NCBI GenBank assembly: GCA_019247515.1
Contig: JAFAOS010000030.1
Span: 1-49,055, forward strand
Direction: 5' to 3'
Source of the DNA: Chloroflexota bacterium
GTDB lineage: Bacteria > Chloroflexota > UBA6077 > CF-72
DNA length: 49,055 nt
The stretch's first letter is position 1; each line of letters starts with the position of its first letter. A model generated the notes under the pieces. It ran no database searches and was not told the origin of the DNA. It saw only the letters and a program-made list of their open reading frames with translations. The position numbers and the translations under genes are program-made. Positions 8,165-16,588 of the stretch are shown in pieces.

Positions 8165-9016
8165 ATGGTCGGTATCAGCGAAGGGCTGGATCTGTCGAAT
8201 CTGCACGACATCTCGCCCGAGGAAGTCAACGCCCATCTCGCGCGCGTCTGGAGCTGGCGCGGGCCGCTCTACGAGATGTACGCCAACAGTTTGATGCTGG
8301 ACTACGCGCCGGACTTCGCCAAGCTGCACCGCTGGGGCTCAGACCTGTTCGGCCGCCCGTCGCACGTCAACATTATTACGCTCAGCATGCAGAACATCCA
8401 CAGCTACATGATGTATGGCTGGGAGACCGGCATCCTCAACGAGTTCATTACGCTGCGGCGCAATGGCATGCCGCTGTCACAGCTGATGGAGCTGGTCATG
8501 TTCTCGCAGCTGTACGCCGGCATGCGCGGACTCGGTCACGTGTATCGCGCGGTGGGCGACATGCTGCCCGTCTTCGGCGAGCCGCCAACGGCCCTGGAAT
8601 TCCCGCCTGGCTGGGCGGCCGATCCGGATGCGTTCAAGGCCGGTCTGGATTTTTCCACCCGGGCAATGACGCCCGCGGACCTGTCCGCGCTGACCGCCTG
8701 GTATGAACGGACCATCGGCTACGTGCCGAACTCCATCAAGTTCGGTTTGAAACACAATCCGCAGTTCGTCAAAGTCAATCGCGCCAAGTGGGAGGTGGCG
8801 CTGAAGACCCTGCCCAAGCAAGTCGCCCCCTACCTCCTGCTGCGCCACCACACGATCACCGGCTCCCGCGACGGCCTGCGCGAAGCCGCGCTCCTGGCCA
8901 AAGCCTGGGACATCACCCCCGAGTGGATCGTCCAGGGCGTCACCGGCACCGCGATGTACTTCACGGGCTTCGAAGGCCTCTACGCCGCCTACGAGGCTAT
9001 AGACGACCTGCTATAG
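8165..9016 (+). CDS. AhpD/CMD-like protein, tandem domains (paralogue 2)
   Basis: A 283-residue paralogue directly behind paralogue 1 (stop 8160, ATG 8165), with a ribosome site GGGAG inside the end of the upstream gene. The architecture is the same: PLYEMYANSLMLDYAPDFAKLH near residue 35-56, a first CMD-like repeat GWETGILNEFITLRRNGM with LMELVMFSQLYAGMRGLGHV, and a second repeat LPKQVAPYLLLRHHTITG with EAALLAKAWDITPEWIV. It has no CxxC pair. The tandem close paralogues suggest a hetero-oligomer or related activities on one pathway. It is the last gene of the rightward operon from operator site 2; the MITE-like element follows 10 bp after its stop. Confidence 0.65.
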   Translation: MVGISEGLDLSNLHDISPEEVNAHLARVWSWRGPLYEMYANSLMLDYAPDFAKLHRWGSDLFGRPSHVNIITLSMQNIHSYMMYGWETGILNEFITLRRNGMPLSQLMELVMFSQLYAGMRGLGHVYRAVGDMLPVFGEPPTALEFPPGWAADPDAFKAGLDFSTRAMTPADLSALTAWYERTIGYVPNSIKFGLKHNPQFVKVNRAKWEVALKTLPKQVAPYLLLRHHTITGSRDGLREAALLAKAWDITPEWIVQGVTGTAMYFTGFEGLYAAYEAIDDLL

Positions 9017-9026
9017 GATTCGCCAC

Positions 9027-9378
9027 GCTCTGAACAAGTTTTTTTAGTTGTCGCAAGCCTGCGGGTTCTCTCAACTCCCCAGTCAGAATGGAAGGGACCG
9101 GCGCACAGGTCTATCCACATTGCGCTCCCTCTCCCCCTGGGAGAGGGTCGGGTTGAGGGCTGCGTATCAGCGGGGCGTACGCACAACCCTCACCCGCGCT
9201 TTCGCGCGGCCTCTCCCAAAGGGAGAGGTGGCGGATACCGCGCCAGCGCATAAGTGTCCGCCACCGAGCAAACGGGCCTTCGGGATGCGCGGGTCCAGGG
9301 CGAGTAGCCCTGGGGAGCAAGCCCGCAGGCTTGCGACAACTAAAATAGCTTGTTTAGAGCGGTCTACTTGTTCAGAGC
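9027..9378. mobile_element. MITE-like element with 39-bp terminal inverted repeats
   Basis: This is the only stretch over 300 bp without a gene (9017-9389). Bases 9027-9065 and 9322-9360 are inverted copies of each other with 3 mismatches in 39 bases (core TAGTTGTCGCAAGCCTGCGG). The outer end GCTCTGAACAAG (9027-9038) recurs inverted as CTTGTTCAGAGC at 9367-9378, and CTTGTTYAGAG appears three times at 18-bp spacing (9349, 9367, 9385). Internally there are REP-like hairpins: CTCTCCCCCTGGGAGAG near 9124-9140 and CCTCTCCCAAAGGGAGAGG near 9211-9229. No transposase frame is present. It lies between convergent genes and may also terminate transcription. The right boundary is uncertain (9360 or 9378); no target duplication was established. 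Confidence 0.6.
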
Positions 9379-9389
9379 GAAAAGCTTGT

Positions 9390-10265
9390 TCAGAGAAGAT
9401 CGCCGACCGCGCTGTCTACCATATTGAGCCCCTCGAAACCCGTGTAATAGTACGCACAGGCCACGATACCGAGCACCAGCCACTCCTTGCTCAGGCCCCA
9501 GGCTTTGCCCAGCAGCACCGCGTCGCGCAGGCCGTCGGCGTAGCCGTTGGTCACATTGTGATAGATCATAAGCCAGGGCATGCACTGACGCGGCAGAGCG
9601 CCGCGGAAGATGCCTTCCCAGCGCAGCCGGTACGCCTTGAGGAACTGCGGCCGGTGCTTGGCCATGAAGGTGACCCACTTCGGGACCTCGCCGCCATTGC
9701 GCAGGTGCCATTCCTCCAGCCGCGAGCGGTCCGCATCGGTGAGCTCGCGCGTGGAGAGGTCCAGCCCGGCGTTGAAGTGCGAGAGGTCGTAGTCCCAATC
9801 AGGTGGGAATGGCGACCTGGACACTGGTCGATCCTGGAAATCCTTGATGAACGGCCACGTCGCGCGATAAACGGCCTCCAAGCCGCGAATACCCGCGTAG
9901 ACCTGCGCCGCCATCACGATCTCCATGAGCTGCGCCTTGGTAATGCCCTGGTCCTGCATCACCTTGAACTCATTGGTGATGCCGATTTCCCAGTCGAGCC
10001 CGATATATGTGTGCAGCTGTCCAACGGACATCATGAACACCGCCTCGGGCAGATCGCGGCGGAACTCCGGCAACAGCCGATGGTGCAGCTTCATCATGTC
10101 GGGCCGATTCTCGAGCCAGACGCTGTGTGAGGTCTGCAGGTACAGCGGCACGTGGTTGTTGCGCGCGTAGTTGTAGTAGATGTCCTTTTCTTCCTGCGTG
10201 GTGTGGTCCAGGTCGTCGAGATTGAGACCGCGGTGGACACCGTAGTGGACGGGCGTCAGCGTCAT
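9390..10265 (-). CDS. AhpD/CMD-like protein, tandem domains (paralogue 3)
   Basis: 291 residues, the most diverged of the four paralogues in this window: NLDDLDHTTQEEKDIYYNYA at the N-terminus, PLYLQTSHSVWLENRPDMMKLH, then DWEIGITNEFKVMQDQGI with LMEIVMAAQVYAGIRGLEAV, and a second repeat LPRQCMPWLMIYHNVTNG with DAVLLGKAWGLSKEWLV. It has no CxxC motif. The start at 10265 is preceded at only 8 nt by operator site 3 and by no Shine-Dalgarno sequence, suggesting a leaderless transcript. It is divergent from the hydroxyacid dehydrogenase. Its TGA stop falls in the third 18-bp repeat copy bordering the MITE-like element. Confidence 0.65.
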   Translation of the reverse strand: MTLTPVHYGVHRGLNLDDLDHTTQEEKDIYYNYARNNHVPLYLQTSHSVWLENRPDMMKLHHRLLPEFRRDLPEAVFMMSVGQLHTYIGLDWEIGITNEFKVMQDQGITKAQLMEIVMAAQVYAGIRGLEAVYRATWPFIKDFQDRPVSRSPFPPDWDYDLSHFNAGLDLSTRELTDADRSRLEEWHLRNGGEVPKWVTFMAKHRPQFLKAYRLRWEGIFRGALPRQCMPWLMIYHNVTNGYADGLRDAVLLGKAWGLSKEWLVLGIVACAYYYTGFEGLNMVDSAVGDLL

Positions 10266-10273
10266 GCTGCGCC

Positions 10274-10285
10274 ATCATATATGAT
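10274..10285. promoter_or_regulatory. palindromic operator, perfect (site 3)
   Basis: ATCATATATGAT is a perfect 12-bp palindrome between the divergent CMD-like gene (8 nt to ATG 10265) and the 2-hydroxyacid dehydrogenase (20 nt to GTG 10306). TATGAT can serve as a -10 box in either direction. A second box, GCGTACACT (10287-10295), is spaced to serve the rightward gene. Confidence 0.8.
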
Positions 10286-10305
10286 CGCGTACACTGAGGC
10301 GGCAC

Positions 10306-11244
10306 GTGAAGATCGCTATCCCCGAATCGTTGCGCCGGGCGCTCGCCGGCCGTCTGCCCGAGACGGTCCAGGCCGCCTGGTACCGCGGCGTCGACGACGT
10401 TGCCGCTGCCGTGCGAGACGCGGAGGTGCTGGTCATCGGCTTCATCGAGGCGGACGAGATTCGCCTGGCGATCGAGTCGGCCACCAGTGCGCGCTGGGTG
10501 TCGACACACGCTGCCGGAGTCGATCACTACCCCATCGATCTGCTCGCGGAGCGCAACCTGATCCTGACCAACGGCGCCGGTGTGAACGCCCCGCCGATCG
10601 CGGAGTTCGTCGTGCTGTGCGTGCTGAGCGCGGCCAAGAGCTTTCCATTCTTCGCGGTTGCCAGCGACCGTCGCGAGTGGCCGACGCACCGTCCGCCGGC
10701 GGACGAGCTGGACGGCGCGCGCGCGCTGGTCCTCGGCTACGGTGAAGTTGGTCGGGGCGTGGGCGAGCGGCTGCGCGCCTTCGGGGTGCGGGTCACGGGT
10801 GTGCGTCGCACGCCGTCCGAAGAGCCGGACATCATCGGCCCCGACGAGTGGCGCGCGCGTCTGGGGGAATTCGATTACATCCTGGTGACAGCGGCGCTAA
10901 CCGGTGAAACGCGGCACATGCTGGGCGCCGACGAATTCGACCGGATGCGTCCGTCGGCGTGGATCGTCAACGTCTCGCGGGGTGCGCTGGTGGACCACGG
11001 TGCGCTGGCGGAGTCTCTGGCGGCAGGTCGGCCGCGGGGCGCGTACCTGGACGTGACCGAGCCGGAGCCGCTGCCGGCTGAGCATCCGCTGTGGCGGACT
11101 CCGAATGTCCTGATCAGCGGACATTCGGCTGGACGCAGCCCGCGCTCGCAGCAGCGGTACGCGTCGATGTTTCTGGACAACCTGCGGCGATTTCAGTCCG
11201 GCGAACCACTCTTGAACCTGGTTGATTACTCCGCTGGCTATTAA
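10306..11244 (+). CDS. D-isomer-specific 2-hydroxyacid dehydrogenase family protein
   Basis: A 312-residue NAD(P)-dependent oxidoreductase that interconverts a 2-hydroxyacid and a 2-oxoacid. The Rossmann motif LVLGYGEVGRGVGERL is central. The catalytic set is complete: Arg225 in NVSRGALVD, Glu254 in EPEPLP and His273 in SGHSAG, with 29 residues between Arg and Glu as in the family. The start is GTG at 10306. It is the first gene rightward of operator site 3 and is followed 27 nt later by a solute-binding protein, so it may act on the imported compound or a breakdown product. Family assignment is firm; the substrate is unknown. Confidence 0.87.
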   Translation: MKIAIPESLRRALAGRLPETVQAAWYRGVDDVAAAVRDAEVLVIGFIEADEIRLAIESATSARWVSTHAAGVDHYPIDLLAERNLILTNGAGVNAPPIAEFVVLCVLSAAKSFPFFAVASDRREWPTHRPPADELDGARALVLGYGEVGRGVGERLRAFGVRVTGVRRTPSEEPDIIGPDEWRARLGEFDYILVTAALTGETRHMLGADEFDRMRPSAWIVNVSRGALVDHGALAESLAAGRPRGAYLDVTEPEPLPAEHPLWRTPNVLISGHSAGRSPRSQQRYASMFLDNLRRFQSGEPLLNLVDYSAGY

Positions 11245-11271
11245 TGCCAGCCAAGGGGAGAACACGTTCCA

Positions 11272-12960
11272 ATGCAATTCGATTCGCGCGGTAGCATCCC
11301 GTCGGTCATCAGTCGTCGCTCGGCCTTGCGAATGCTGGGGGCTTTGGGTGGCGTCACGCTCGCGGCCGCCTGCGGACCGTCGGTGCCAAGTGCCGCGCCG
11401 ACCGGCGCCTCGGGAGGCGCGGCCCCACCGGCCCTCACGGCGCCAGCCGCCGCCCCAACCGGCGCGACTGCTGCTGCGCCGGCGCCCGCCGCCGCGCCAA
11501 CCACCCAGCCCGCCCCCACCGGTGCGCCGAAGACCGGTGGTACCCTGCGGGTGGCGATTTCGGCTGATCCCGCCAGTCTGGACGGCCACCTGTACGCGGC
11601 CGGTCGCTTCGATACGACCTGGCTGATCTACGATCGCCTGACGGAGTACGACCTCAACCTGAAGCCCCAACCGATGCTCGCCGAGAGCTGGGATGTCAGC
11701 AGCGACTACAAGTCCATCAAGCTGAACCTGCGCAAGGGCGTCACCTTCCACGATGGGCGCGAGTTCACCAGCGACGACGTCAAATACAACTTTCTCCGGG
11801 TCCGCGATCCCAAGGTGGGCGCGGGCGCGTTCGTCAATCAGAGTAACTGGTTCACCTCGTTCGACACCCCGGACAAGAACACGATCGTCCTGAATTCGGA
11901 TCAGCCGCGGCCGCTGGTGTTCGACTTCTTCGAGCGCCTGAACATGGTCGACAAAAACATTATGGAAGGTCCGGACGTCAAGACCAGGGCCAACGGCACC
12001 GGTCCGTTCAAGTTCGTCGAGTGGATTCAGGGCGACCATTTCTCAACCGAGAAGAACCCGAGCTTCTGGATGGCAGGCCGACCGTACATCGACGGAGTGA
12101 AAACGCTCATTTTGAAAGATCAGCAGGGCGCGGTGGCCCAGTTCGAAGGCGGTCAGATCGACGTCTTCGAGACCATGAACCTGGTCGACTTTCTGCGGCT
12201 CCGCAAAGACCCGAAGTACGCGACGGTCGTGAACGACGTCCCGACCGGCATGTACTGTTTCGGGCTCAACACCACCTGGGCGCCGCTGGACAACAAGATG
12301 GTGCGTCAGGGCCTGAACTACGCCATCAATCGCCAGCGCTGGGTGGAGGGCTATTTCCAGGACACCTCGGTGCCAATCTCACTGGAGTGGTACCGCGGCA
12401 CGCCGATGCACGACGATGCGCGCGAGAATTTTTACGCCTTCGATCTGGACAAGGCGAAATCTTTGCTCCAGCAGTCGGGCGTCGGGCCATTCTCGATGGA
12501 TATGGTGCTCATCGTCTCTCCAGAAAGCACGCCGCTGGTCCAGATCTATCAGGCGGACCTGGCGAGCGTGGGCGTCACGCTGAACATTGTCAATATGGAC
12601 CTCGCGGCCTGGCTGGACAACGTGAACAACCGCAAGTACCACGGCATGTATTACTCGCCCGCGGCGATCGCCGCGTCGGTCGGAACCGAACTGACCACCA
12701 GCAAGGTCTGGCAGATCGGCAACAACAACTCCGGCTTCGACAGCCCCGAGTACGAACAACTTGGCACGGCGACGACGACCGAAACCGATCCGACCAGGCT
12801 GACCGCACTCTACAAACAGGTCAACGACCTGATGCTTGACGAGTCGTTTGCGATTCCCTTGACCTGGCGCCCACCGAGCAACCTGACACGCGCGGCCGTG
12901 CACGCGACCAACAATTTCTTTGGCGGCTGGTGGTACCGCGACGTGTGGCTCGATGCCTGA
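11272..12960 (+). CDS. ABC transporter solute-binding lipoprotein, family 5 (SBP-1)
   Basis: A 562-residue extracytoplasmic binding protein of the oligopeptide/nickel/opine type. The signal has twin arginines (R15-R16, SRRSALRML) and lipobox LAAAC with Cys34 as the lipidated residue, then an Ala/Pro/Thr-rich spacer of about 55 residues. The binding domain begins at GGTLRVAISADPASLDGH. The family core is plain: LAESWDVSSDYKSIKLNLRK and FHDGREFTSDDVKYNF. The start ATG 11272 has a good ribosome site (GGGGAGAA, 11256-11263). It probably shares a transcript with the dehydrogenase upstream. No permease or ATPase gene adjoins it. The ligand is not predictable; in this phylum such proteins bind many things besides peptides. 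Confidence 0.88.
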   Translation: MQFDSRGSIPSVISRRSALRMLGALGGVTLAAACGPSVPSAAPTGASGGAAPPALTAPAAAPTGATAAAPAPAAAPTTQPAPTGAPKTGGTLRVAISADPASLDGHLYAAGRFDTTWLIYDRLTEYDLNLKPQPMLAESWDVSSDYKSIKLNLRKGVTFHDGREFTSDDVKYNFLRVRDPKVGAGAFVNQSNWFTSFDTPDKNTIVLNSDQPRPLVFDFFERLNMVDKNIMEGPDVKTRANGTGPFKFVEWIQGDHFSTEKNPSFWMAGRPYIDGVKTLILKDQQGAVAQFEGGQIDVFETMNLVDFLRLRKDPKYATVVNDVPTGMYCFGLNTTWAPLDNKMVRQGLNYAINRQRWVEGYFQDTSVPISLEWYRGTPMHDDARENFYAFDLDKAKSLLQQSGVGPFSMDMVLIVSPESTPLVQIYQADLASVGVTLNIVNMDLAAWLDNVNNRKYHGMYYSPAAIAASVGTELTTSKVWQIGNNNSGFDSPEYEQLGTATTTETDPTRLTALYKQVNDLMLDESFAIPLTWRPPSNLTRAAVHATNNFFGGWWYRDVWLDA

Positions 12961-12991
12961 GCCGCAATACAGTATGCTTTGACCTATCCAC

Positions 12992-13849
12992 ATGCCGACC
13001 GCGCAGAGGCGCCCCAATCGCACCCGAGGCACGGGCGTTGGTCCTCGCCGGGGTACGCGCGATGAAGTGTCTGGTGTGAGGACAGGGGGTGATCGTCGCG
13101 GCACGCGCGGGGCCCGCCAGGCTGAAGGTGGCGTGAGCTCGCCCGCCACGATCCGCCCGGGTGACGACACGCCGACCAACAAACACGAGCTTGCGTACCG
13201 TTTGATACGCGAACGAATCGAGGCCGCGGTGTACCAGCCCGGCCAGCGGCTGGTCATCGATGCGCTGGCGCGCGACCTCAACATGAGTCAGGTTCCCATC
13301 CGTGAGGCGATCCGTCGCCTGCAGGCGGAGGGCTGGATCACGTATCGCCACAACTCCGGGCCAGAGGTTGCCAACATCGGCGTCGAGCAGTGGCAGGCGA
13401 CCATGGAGGTGCTGGCGGTTCTGGAGGGCTACGCCACGGCCCTCGCGGCGCCGAACCTCGGCGCCGAAGACCTGCGCGTGCTTGGCCAGCACGCCGCGGC
13501 GATGCAGCACGCCATGGAGCAGTTTGACCTGCTGCGATTCAGCGATAGCAATCGCGCCTTTCACAGCCTGATTTACGCGCGCTGCCCAAATCCGGTGCTG
13601 GTCGAACGCATCTCGGAGACGCAGGCGCAGCTCGACGCCATGCGCGGCACGCTGTTTCCGAGCGTCCCGCAGCGCGGCGCGGAATCGATCGCCGAGCACC
13701 TGCAGCTGATCTCCCTGCTGGAAGAGCACGCGAGCTGTGAGGAAGTGGAGGCGTACGCGCGCGCGCACAAGCTCCACTTCCTGCTGGCGGCGGTGCGCCA
13801 GTTCGAGCAGTGGGCGCTGGCGCGCCAGAGCCGCATGTCGGCGGCCTGA
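12992..13849 (+). CDS. GntR-family transcriptional regulator, FCD subfamily
   Basis: Up to 285 residues. The first about 47 residues are Arg/Gly-rich without domain similarity, so a GTG at 13133 (SSPATIRPGDD) is a plausible alternative start. The winged helix is clear: ELAYRLIRERIEAAVYQPGQ, then MSQVPIREAIRRLQAEGWI. The FCD domain follows, with AFHSLIYARCPNP, AEHLQLISLLEEH and ARAHKLHFLLAAV carrying the expected His residues. The gene follows SBP-1 by 31 nt. The inverted repeat ATACAGTAT (12967-12975) lies just ahead of the start and could be its own operator, but it is short. This is the second of three GntR regulators in the window. Confidence 0.87.
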   Translation: MPTAQRRPNRTRGTGVGPRRGTRDEVSGVRTGGDRRGTRGARQAEGGVSSPATIRPGDDTPTNKHELAYRLIRERIEAAVYQPGQRLVIDALARDLNMSQVPIREAIRRLQAEGWITYRHNSGPEVANIGVEQWQATMEVLAVLEGYATALAAPNLGAEDLRVLGQHAAAMQHAMEQFDLLRFSDSNRAFHSLIYARCPNPVLVERISETQAQLDAMRGTLFPSVPQRGAESIAEHLQLISLLEEHASCEEVEAYARAHKLHFLLAAVRQFEQWALARQSRMSAA

Positions 13850-13886
13850 CGGTCGCCACCCGTGGCCCGCGCCGCGCGGTGCGGGT

Positions 13887-13898
13887 TTCATATATGAT
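13887..13898. promoter_or_regulatory. palindromic operator (site 4)
   Basis: TTCATATATGAT matches the perfect palindrome at 11 of 12 positions, 49 nt before the GTG start of the FmdB-like gene. GTATACGCT follows at 13902-13910, the same secondary box seen downstream of sites 3 and 9. Confidence 0.72.
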
Positions 13899-13947
13899 GC
13901 AGTATACGCTTCAGCGGCAGTCATCTCACCATGGGGAGAACCGGGTC

Positions 13948-14124
13948 GTGGCGACCTACGCCTATCAGTGCGACGCTTGCGGCAAGGACTTCGAGGTTTC
14001 GCGGCCGATGAGCGATCGCGAAAAGCTCGATCGCAAGCCCCCGCGCTGCCCACATTGCAAGAGCAAGAAGGTCCGCAAGCAAGTCTCGATGTTTACGGCG
14101 ATCAAAGACTGGCGCACCACCTGA
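13948..14124 (+). CDS. FmdB-family small zinc-ribbon protein
   Basis: A 58-residue protein. Two Cys pairs form a zinc ribbon: CDAC near residues 8-11 in YAYQCDACGKDFEV, and CPHC near residue 35 in PPRCPHCKSKKVRK. Both the length and the Y-x-C-x-x-C-G-x-x-F start are typical of FmdB-type regulatory proteins, first described beside amidase genes. I chose GTG 13948 because it is preceded by GGGGAG (13933-13938) and because homology begins at VATYAY; upstream in-frame ATGs overlap the operator. It is the first gene of an operon with an esterase (ATG 3 nt after this stop) and an amidohydrolase. Confidence 0.85.
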   Translation: MATYAYQCDACGKDFEVSRPMSDREKLDRKPPRCPHCKSKKVRKQVSMFTAIKDWRTT

Positions 14125-14127
14125 GGC

Positions 14128-15138
14128 ATGCCCAGGGCGGCTGAGCAAGTCCAGCAAGTGCTCGAGAAGTTCGTCGCCGACGGACCCGAGATCGGTTTGC
14201 AGGTCGCGGCCTACCTGGAGGGCGAGCTGGTCGTCGACGCCTGGGCCGGTCATGCCGATCCGGGTCGAACGCGGCCGGTCGACGGTCAAACGCTGTTCAC
14301 CGCGTCGTCGACCGGCAAGGGGCCGGCGGCGAGCTGCATCCACCTGCTCGCCGAGCGCGGCCTGGTGGACTACGGGACGCCGGTGTGCGCCTACTGGCCC
14401 GAGTTCGCGGCCCGCGGCAAGACCGGCGTGACGGTCCGCCACGTGCTGTCGCACACCGCCGGGGTGCCGAAGCCGCCCGAGGGTTTCGACACGGCCATGC
14501 TGATCGATTGGCCGCGGATGTGCGCGGGCATCGCGGACCTGCCGCTCAGCTTCGAACCCGGCACGCGCACGGCGTACCACAATTACACGTATGGCTATAT
14601 CGTCGGCGAGATCGTGCGGCGCGTCGACGGCCGGCCCATCGCGCAGTTCCTCCAGGACGAGGTGTGCCGGCCGCAAGGCGTCGACTCGCTGTTTTTCGGC
14701 GTGCCGCCGTCAGAGCTCGAGCGCGTGGCGACGCGCGTGCCGGACAACGAGTTCAATCGACCCGAGGTCCGCCAGGCGTGCATCCCCTCGAGCGGTCTGA
14801 TCACCAATGCCCGCTCGCTGGCGCGCCACTACGCCCGGCTGCCGAATCTGCTTTCGCCAGAACGCATTGCGATCGCAACCGAATTGCAAACCGACGCGAT
14901 GGACGAGCTGTGGCACGTCCGCGTCAAGCGCGGCCTCGGCTACCGCCTGGGCGATGACACCGGTCCTGGGGCCGGACCGCGCGCCTTCGGGCATGTCGGC
15001 GCCGCGATGTTCGGGTATCTCGACCCCGAGCGCCAGTTCGCCCTCGCGTTCATGAAAAACTACATCGACTCGACCGCCGGCTGGGACGTCGCCCGTGCCG
15101 TGTACGCAAGCATCCAAGTGCGTGGTGAAAGGAACTGA
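14128..15138 (+). CDS. serine hydrolase, beta-lactamase/class C esterase family
   Basis: 336 residues with no obvious signal peptide, so probably a cytosolic esterase or amidase rather than an antibiotic lactamase. The catalytic Ser-x-x-Lys is S61-T-G-K64 and the second motif is Y150-H-N152. The third motif region is FGHVGAAMFGYLDPE, where HVG replaces the KTG of true lactamases, as usual in EstB-type esterases. It is strongly similar and colinear with the minus-strand gene at 27044-28159, including the opening GPEIGLQVAAY and the active-site positions. It starts 3 nt after the FmdB stop and is followed 9 nt later by an amidohydrolase, so two hydrolases are co-expressed under site 4. Confidence 0.85.
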   Translation: MPRAAEQVQQVLEKFVADGPEIGLQVAAYLEGELVVDAWAGHADPGRTRPVDGQTLFTASSTGKGPAASCIHLLAERGLVDYGTPVCAYWPEFAARGKTGVTVRHVLSHTAGVPKPPEGFDTAMLIDWPRMCAGIADLPLSFEPGTRTAYHNYTYGYIVGEIVRRVDGRPIAQFLQDEVCRPQGVDSLFFGVPPSELERVATRVPDNEFNRPEVRQACIPSSGLITNARSLARHYARLPNLLSPERIAIATELQTDAMDELWHVRVKRGLGYRLGDDTGPGAGPRAFGHVGAAMFGYLDPERQFALAFMKNYIDSTAGWDVARAVYASIQVRGERN

Positions 15139-15147
15139 CTGACTGAC

Positions 15148-16344
15148 ATGCAGTACCGTGTGATCTCCGCGGACAATCACATCCTCGAGCCCCCGAACCT
15201 GTTCGTCGATCGCCTGCCGGAGCGCTACCGCGACCAGGCGCCACGCCTGGTGCGCGGCAAGGACGGTGGGGATGGCTGGAGCCTGGACGGCTCGATCCCC
15301 GAAAGCACGGTCGGCCTGCCGTGGGGCCTGGGCGCGGTCAACCCGGGTGCGCGCATTCGCATCGCGCCGCGCGGCCTGCGCTGGGAGGAGCTCGTGCCGG
15401 GCAACTACGACGGCGCCGCCCACATCAAGGACATGGCCTCCGACGGCATCGACGCCGCGGTGGTCTATCCGCAGATGGTGTATCGCGCCTACACCGGCCT
15501 GAAGGACCGCGACGCCGGACTGGAGTGTCTGAAGGCATTCAACGACTGGTTACTGGAGGACTTCGTCTCGGTCGATCCGCGGCGGTTGATCGGCATGTGC
15601 ATGATCCCCTGGGAGCACCCGATCGACGTCACGGTGGCGGAGTTGAACCGTGTGCTGAAGAAAGGCGCCCGAGCGATCTTCCTGCCGTACACCATGAACC
15701 CGCCAATCTACGCGCCGTACTGGGACCCGATCTGGGAGCTGATCAGCGGCGCGAATGCCGTGGCGTCGGTCCATCTGCGCTTTGGCGGGACGCGGCCGCC
15801 GGACCCGCCGCTGCCGGACGGGATCAAAAAGAACTGGATTGGCAGCGTCAACATCGTCATGGGCTACTTCTCGGCAATCCAGCCGCTGACCGAGATGATC
15901 TACACCGGCCTGTTCGAGCGGTTTCCAAACCTCAAGTTCGTGCACGCCGAGGTGGATTGGGGCTGGTTGGGCTTCTGGACCGAGATCATGGACCAGGTGG
16001 TGCGCCAGCACAGCTACTGGGTGGACTGGCCGATGCAGCGCAAGCCGAGCGAATACATTGGTCGCAACGTGTGGGTCACCGGACTGGACGACGTCGAAGG
16101 CTTCCGCCAGGCCAGACTCGGCAGCGGCCTGGTGGCGCGCGGGGCGATGTTCTCGATCGACTACCCGCACGAGATCTCGCTGTTCGGCAGCACCCAGAAC
16201 GTGCTCTCGGAGCTGACACAGGGGCTGGAGCCGAACGTCCAACACGCGCTGCTGGCGGGCAACGCGATGCGGGTGTTCGGGCTGCACGACGACGCGGCCG
16301 ACGGCAGCGTCGCGGGCGAGCGCGCGGCGGTGGCTGTCCGCTGA
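15148..16344 (+). CDS. amidohydrolase 2 family metal-dependent hydrolase/decarboxylase
   Basis: A 398-residue TIM-barrel protein of the ACMSD-like amidohydrolase family, which catalyses hydrolysis or non-oxidative decarboxylation of ring-derived acids. The N-terminal metal motif is D-N-H in ISADNHILEP (about 6-15). Later ligand candidates are VHLRF, the histidine in KFVHAEVDWGWLGF, and the aspartate in MFSIDYPHE, which is the usual C-terminal Asp. It is the last gene of the FmdB-esterase operon. A partly similar protein is encoded at 46103-47356. The specific reaction cannot be read from sequence. Confidence 0.83.
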   Translation: MQYRVISADNHILEPPNLFVDRLPERYRDQAPRLVRGKDGGDGWSLDGSIPESTVGLPWGLGAVNPGARIRIAPRGLRWEELVPGNYDGAAHIKDMASDGIDAAVVYPQMVYRAYTGLKDRDAGLECLKAFNDWLLEDFVSVDPRRLIGMCMIPWEHPIDVTVAELNRVLKKGARAIFLPYTMNPPIYAPYWDPIWELISGANAVASVHLRFGGTRPPDPPLPDGIKKNWIGSVNIVMGYFSAIQPLTEMIYTGLFERFPNLKFVHAEVDWGWLGFWTEIMDQVVRQHSYWVDWPMQRKPSEYIGRNVWVTGLDDVEGFRQARLGSGLVARGAMFSIDYPHEISLFGSTQNVLSELTQGLEPNVQHALLAGNAMRVFGLHDDAADGSVAGERAAVAVR

Positions 16345-16484
16345 CCCGCGCGGTGGCGCCGGGTGGCTGCGGGCGGCTGGTGGGGTTGGCGCGTGTGCCA
16401 CTCCGCCGGCCGCGCCCGATTCGCCTGTCCTGCTCACCGCCGCCTGCGCGCGTCCGTTCATTGCAGCTAAGCATAATTGCGAAG

Positions 16485-16581
16485 CGTCACGCGGACCGTC
16501 ACACGGAAACGAAAAACCGTCACGCGGAGCCGCAAAAGCGTCATGCGGATGTCACAGTTGCATAAATTGGGCGTCACGCGA
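16485..16581. repeat. five helically phased direct repeats CGTCACGCGGA
   Basis: Copies start at 16485, 16497 (CGTCACACGGA), 16518, 16539 (CGTCATGCGGA) and 16572 (partial, CGTCACGCGAG). Start-to-start distances are 12, 21, 21 and 33 bp, close to 1, 2, 2 and 3 DNA turns. They lie in the 244-bp gap between two convergent gene ends (16345-16588), which otherwise shows nothing recognisable. This could be a protein-binding array or a decayed 21-bp tandem repeat. Confidence 0.65.
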
Positions 16582-16588
16582 GCGCGTG

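Noticed and set aside
12967..12975. ATACAGTAT as a separate operator for the second GntR gene
   Set aside because: The 9-bp inverted repeat is too short and occurs once; mentioned with the gene but not called as a feature.
14128..15138. Antibiotic beta-lactamase
   Set aside because: No signal peptide, HVG in place of KTG, and an operon with an amidohydrolase; esterase is the better call. The same applies to 27044-28159.
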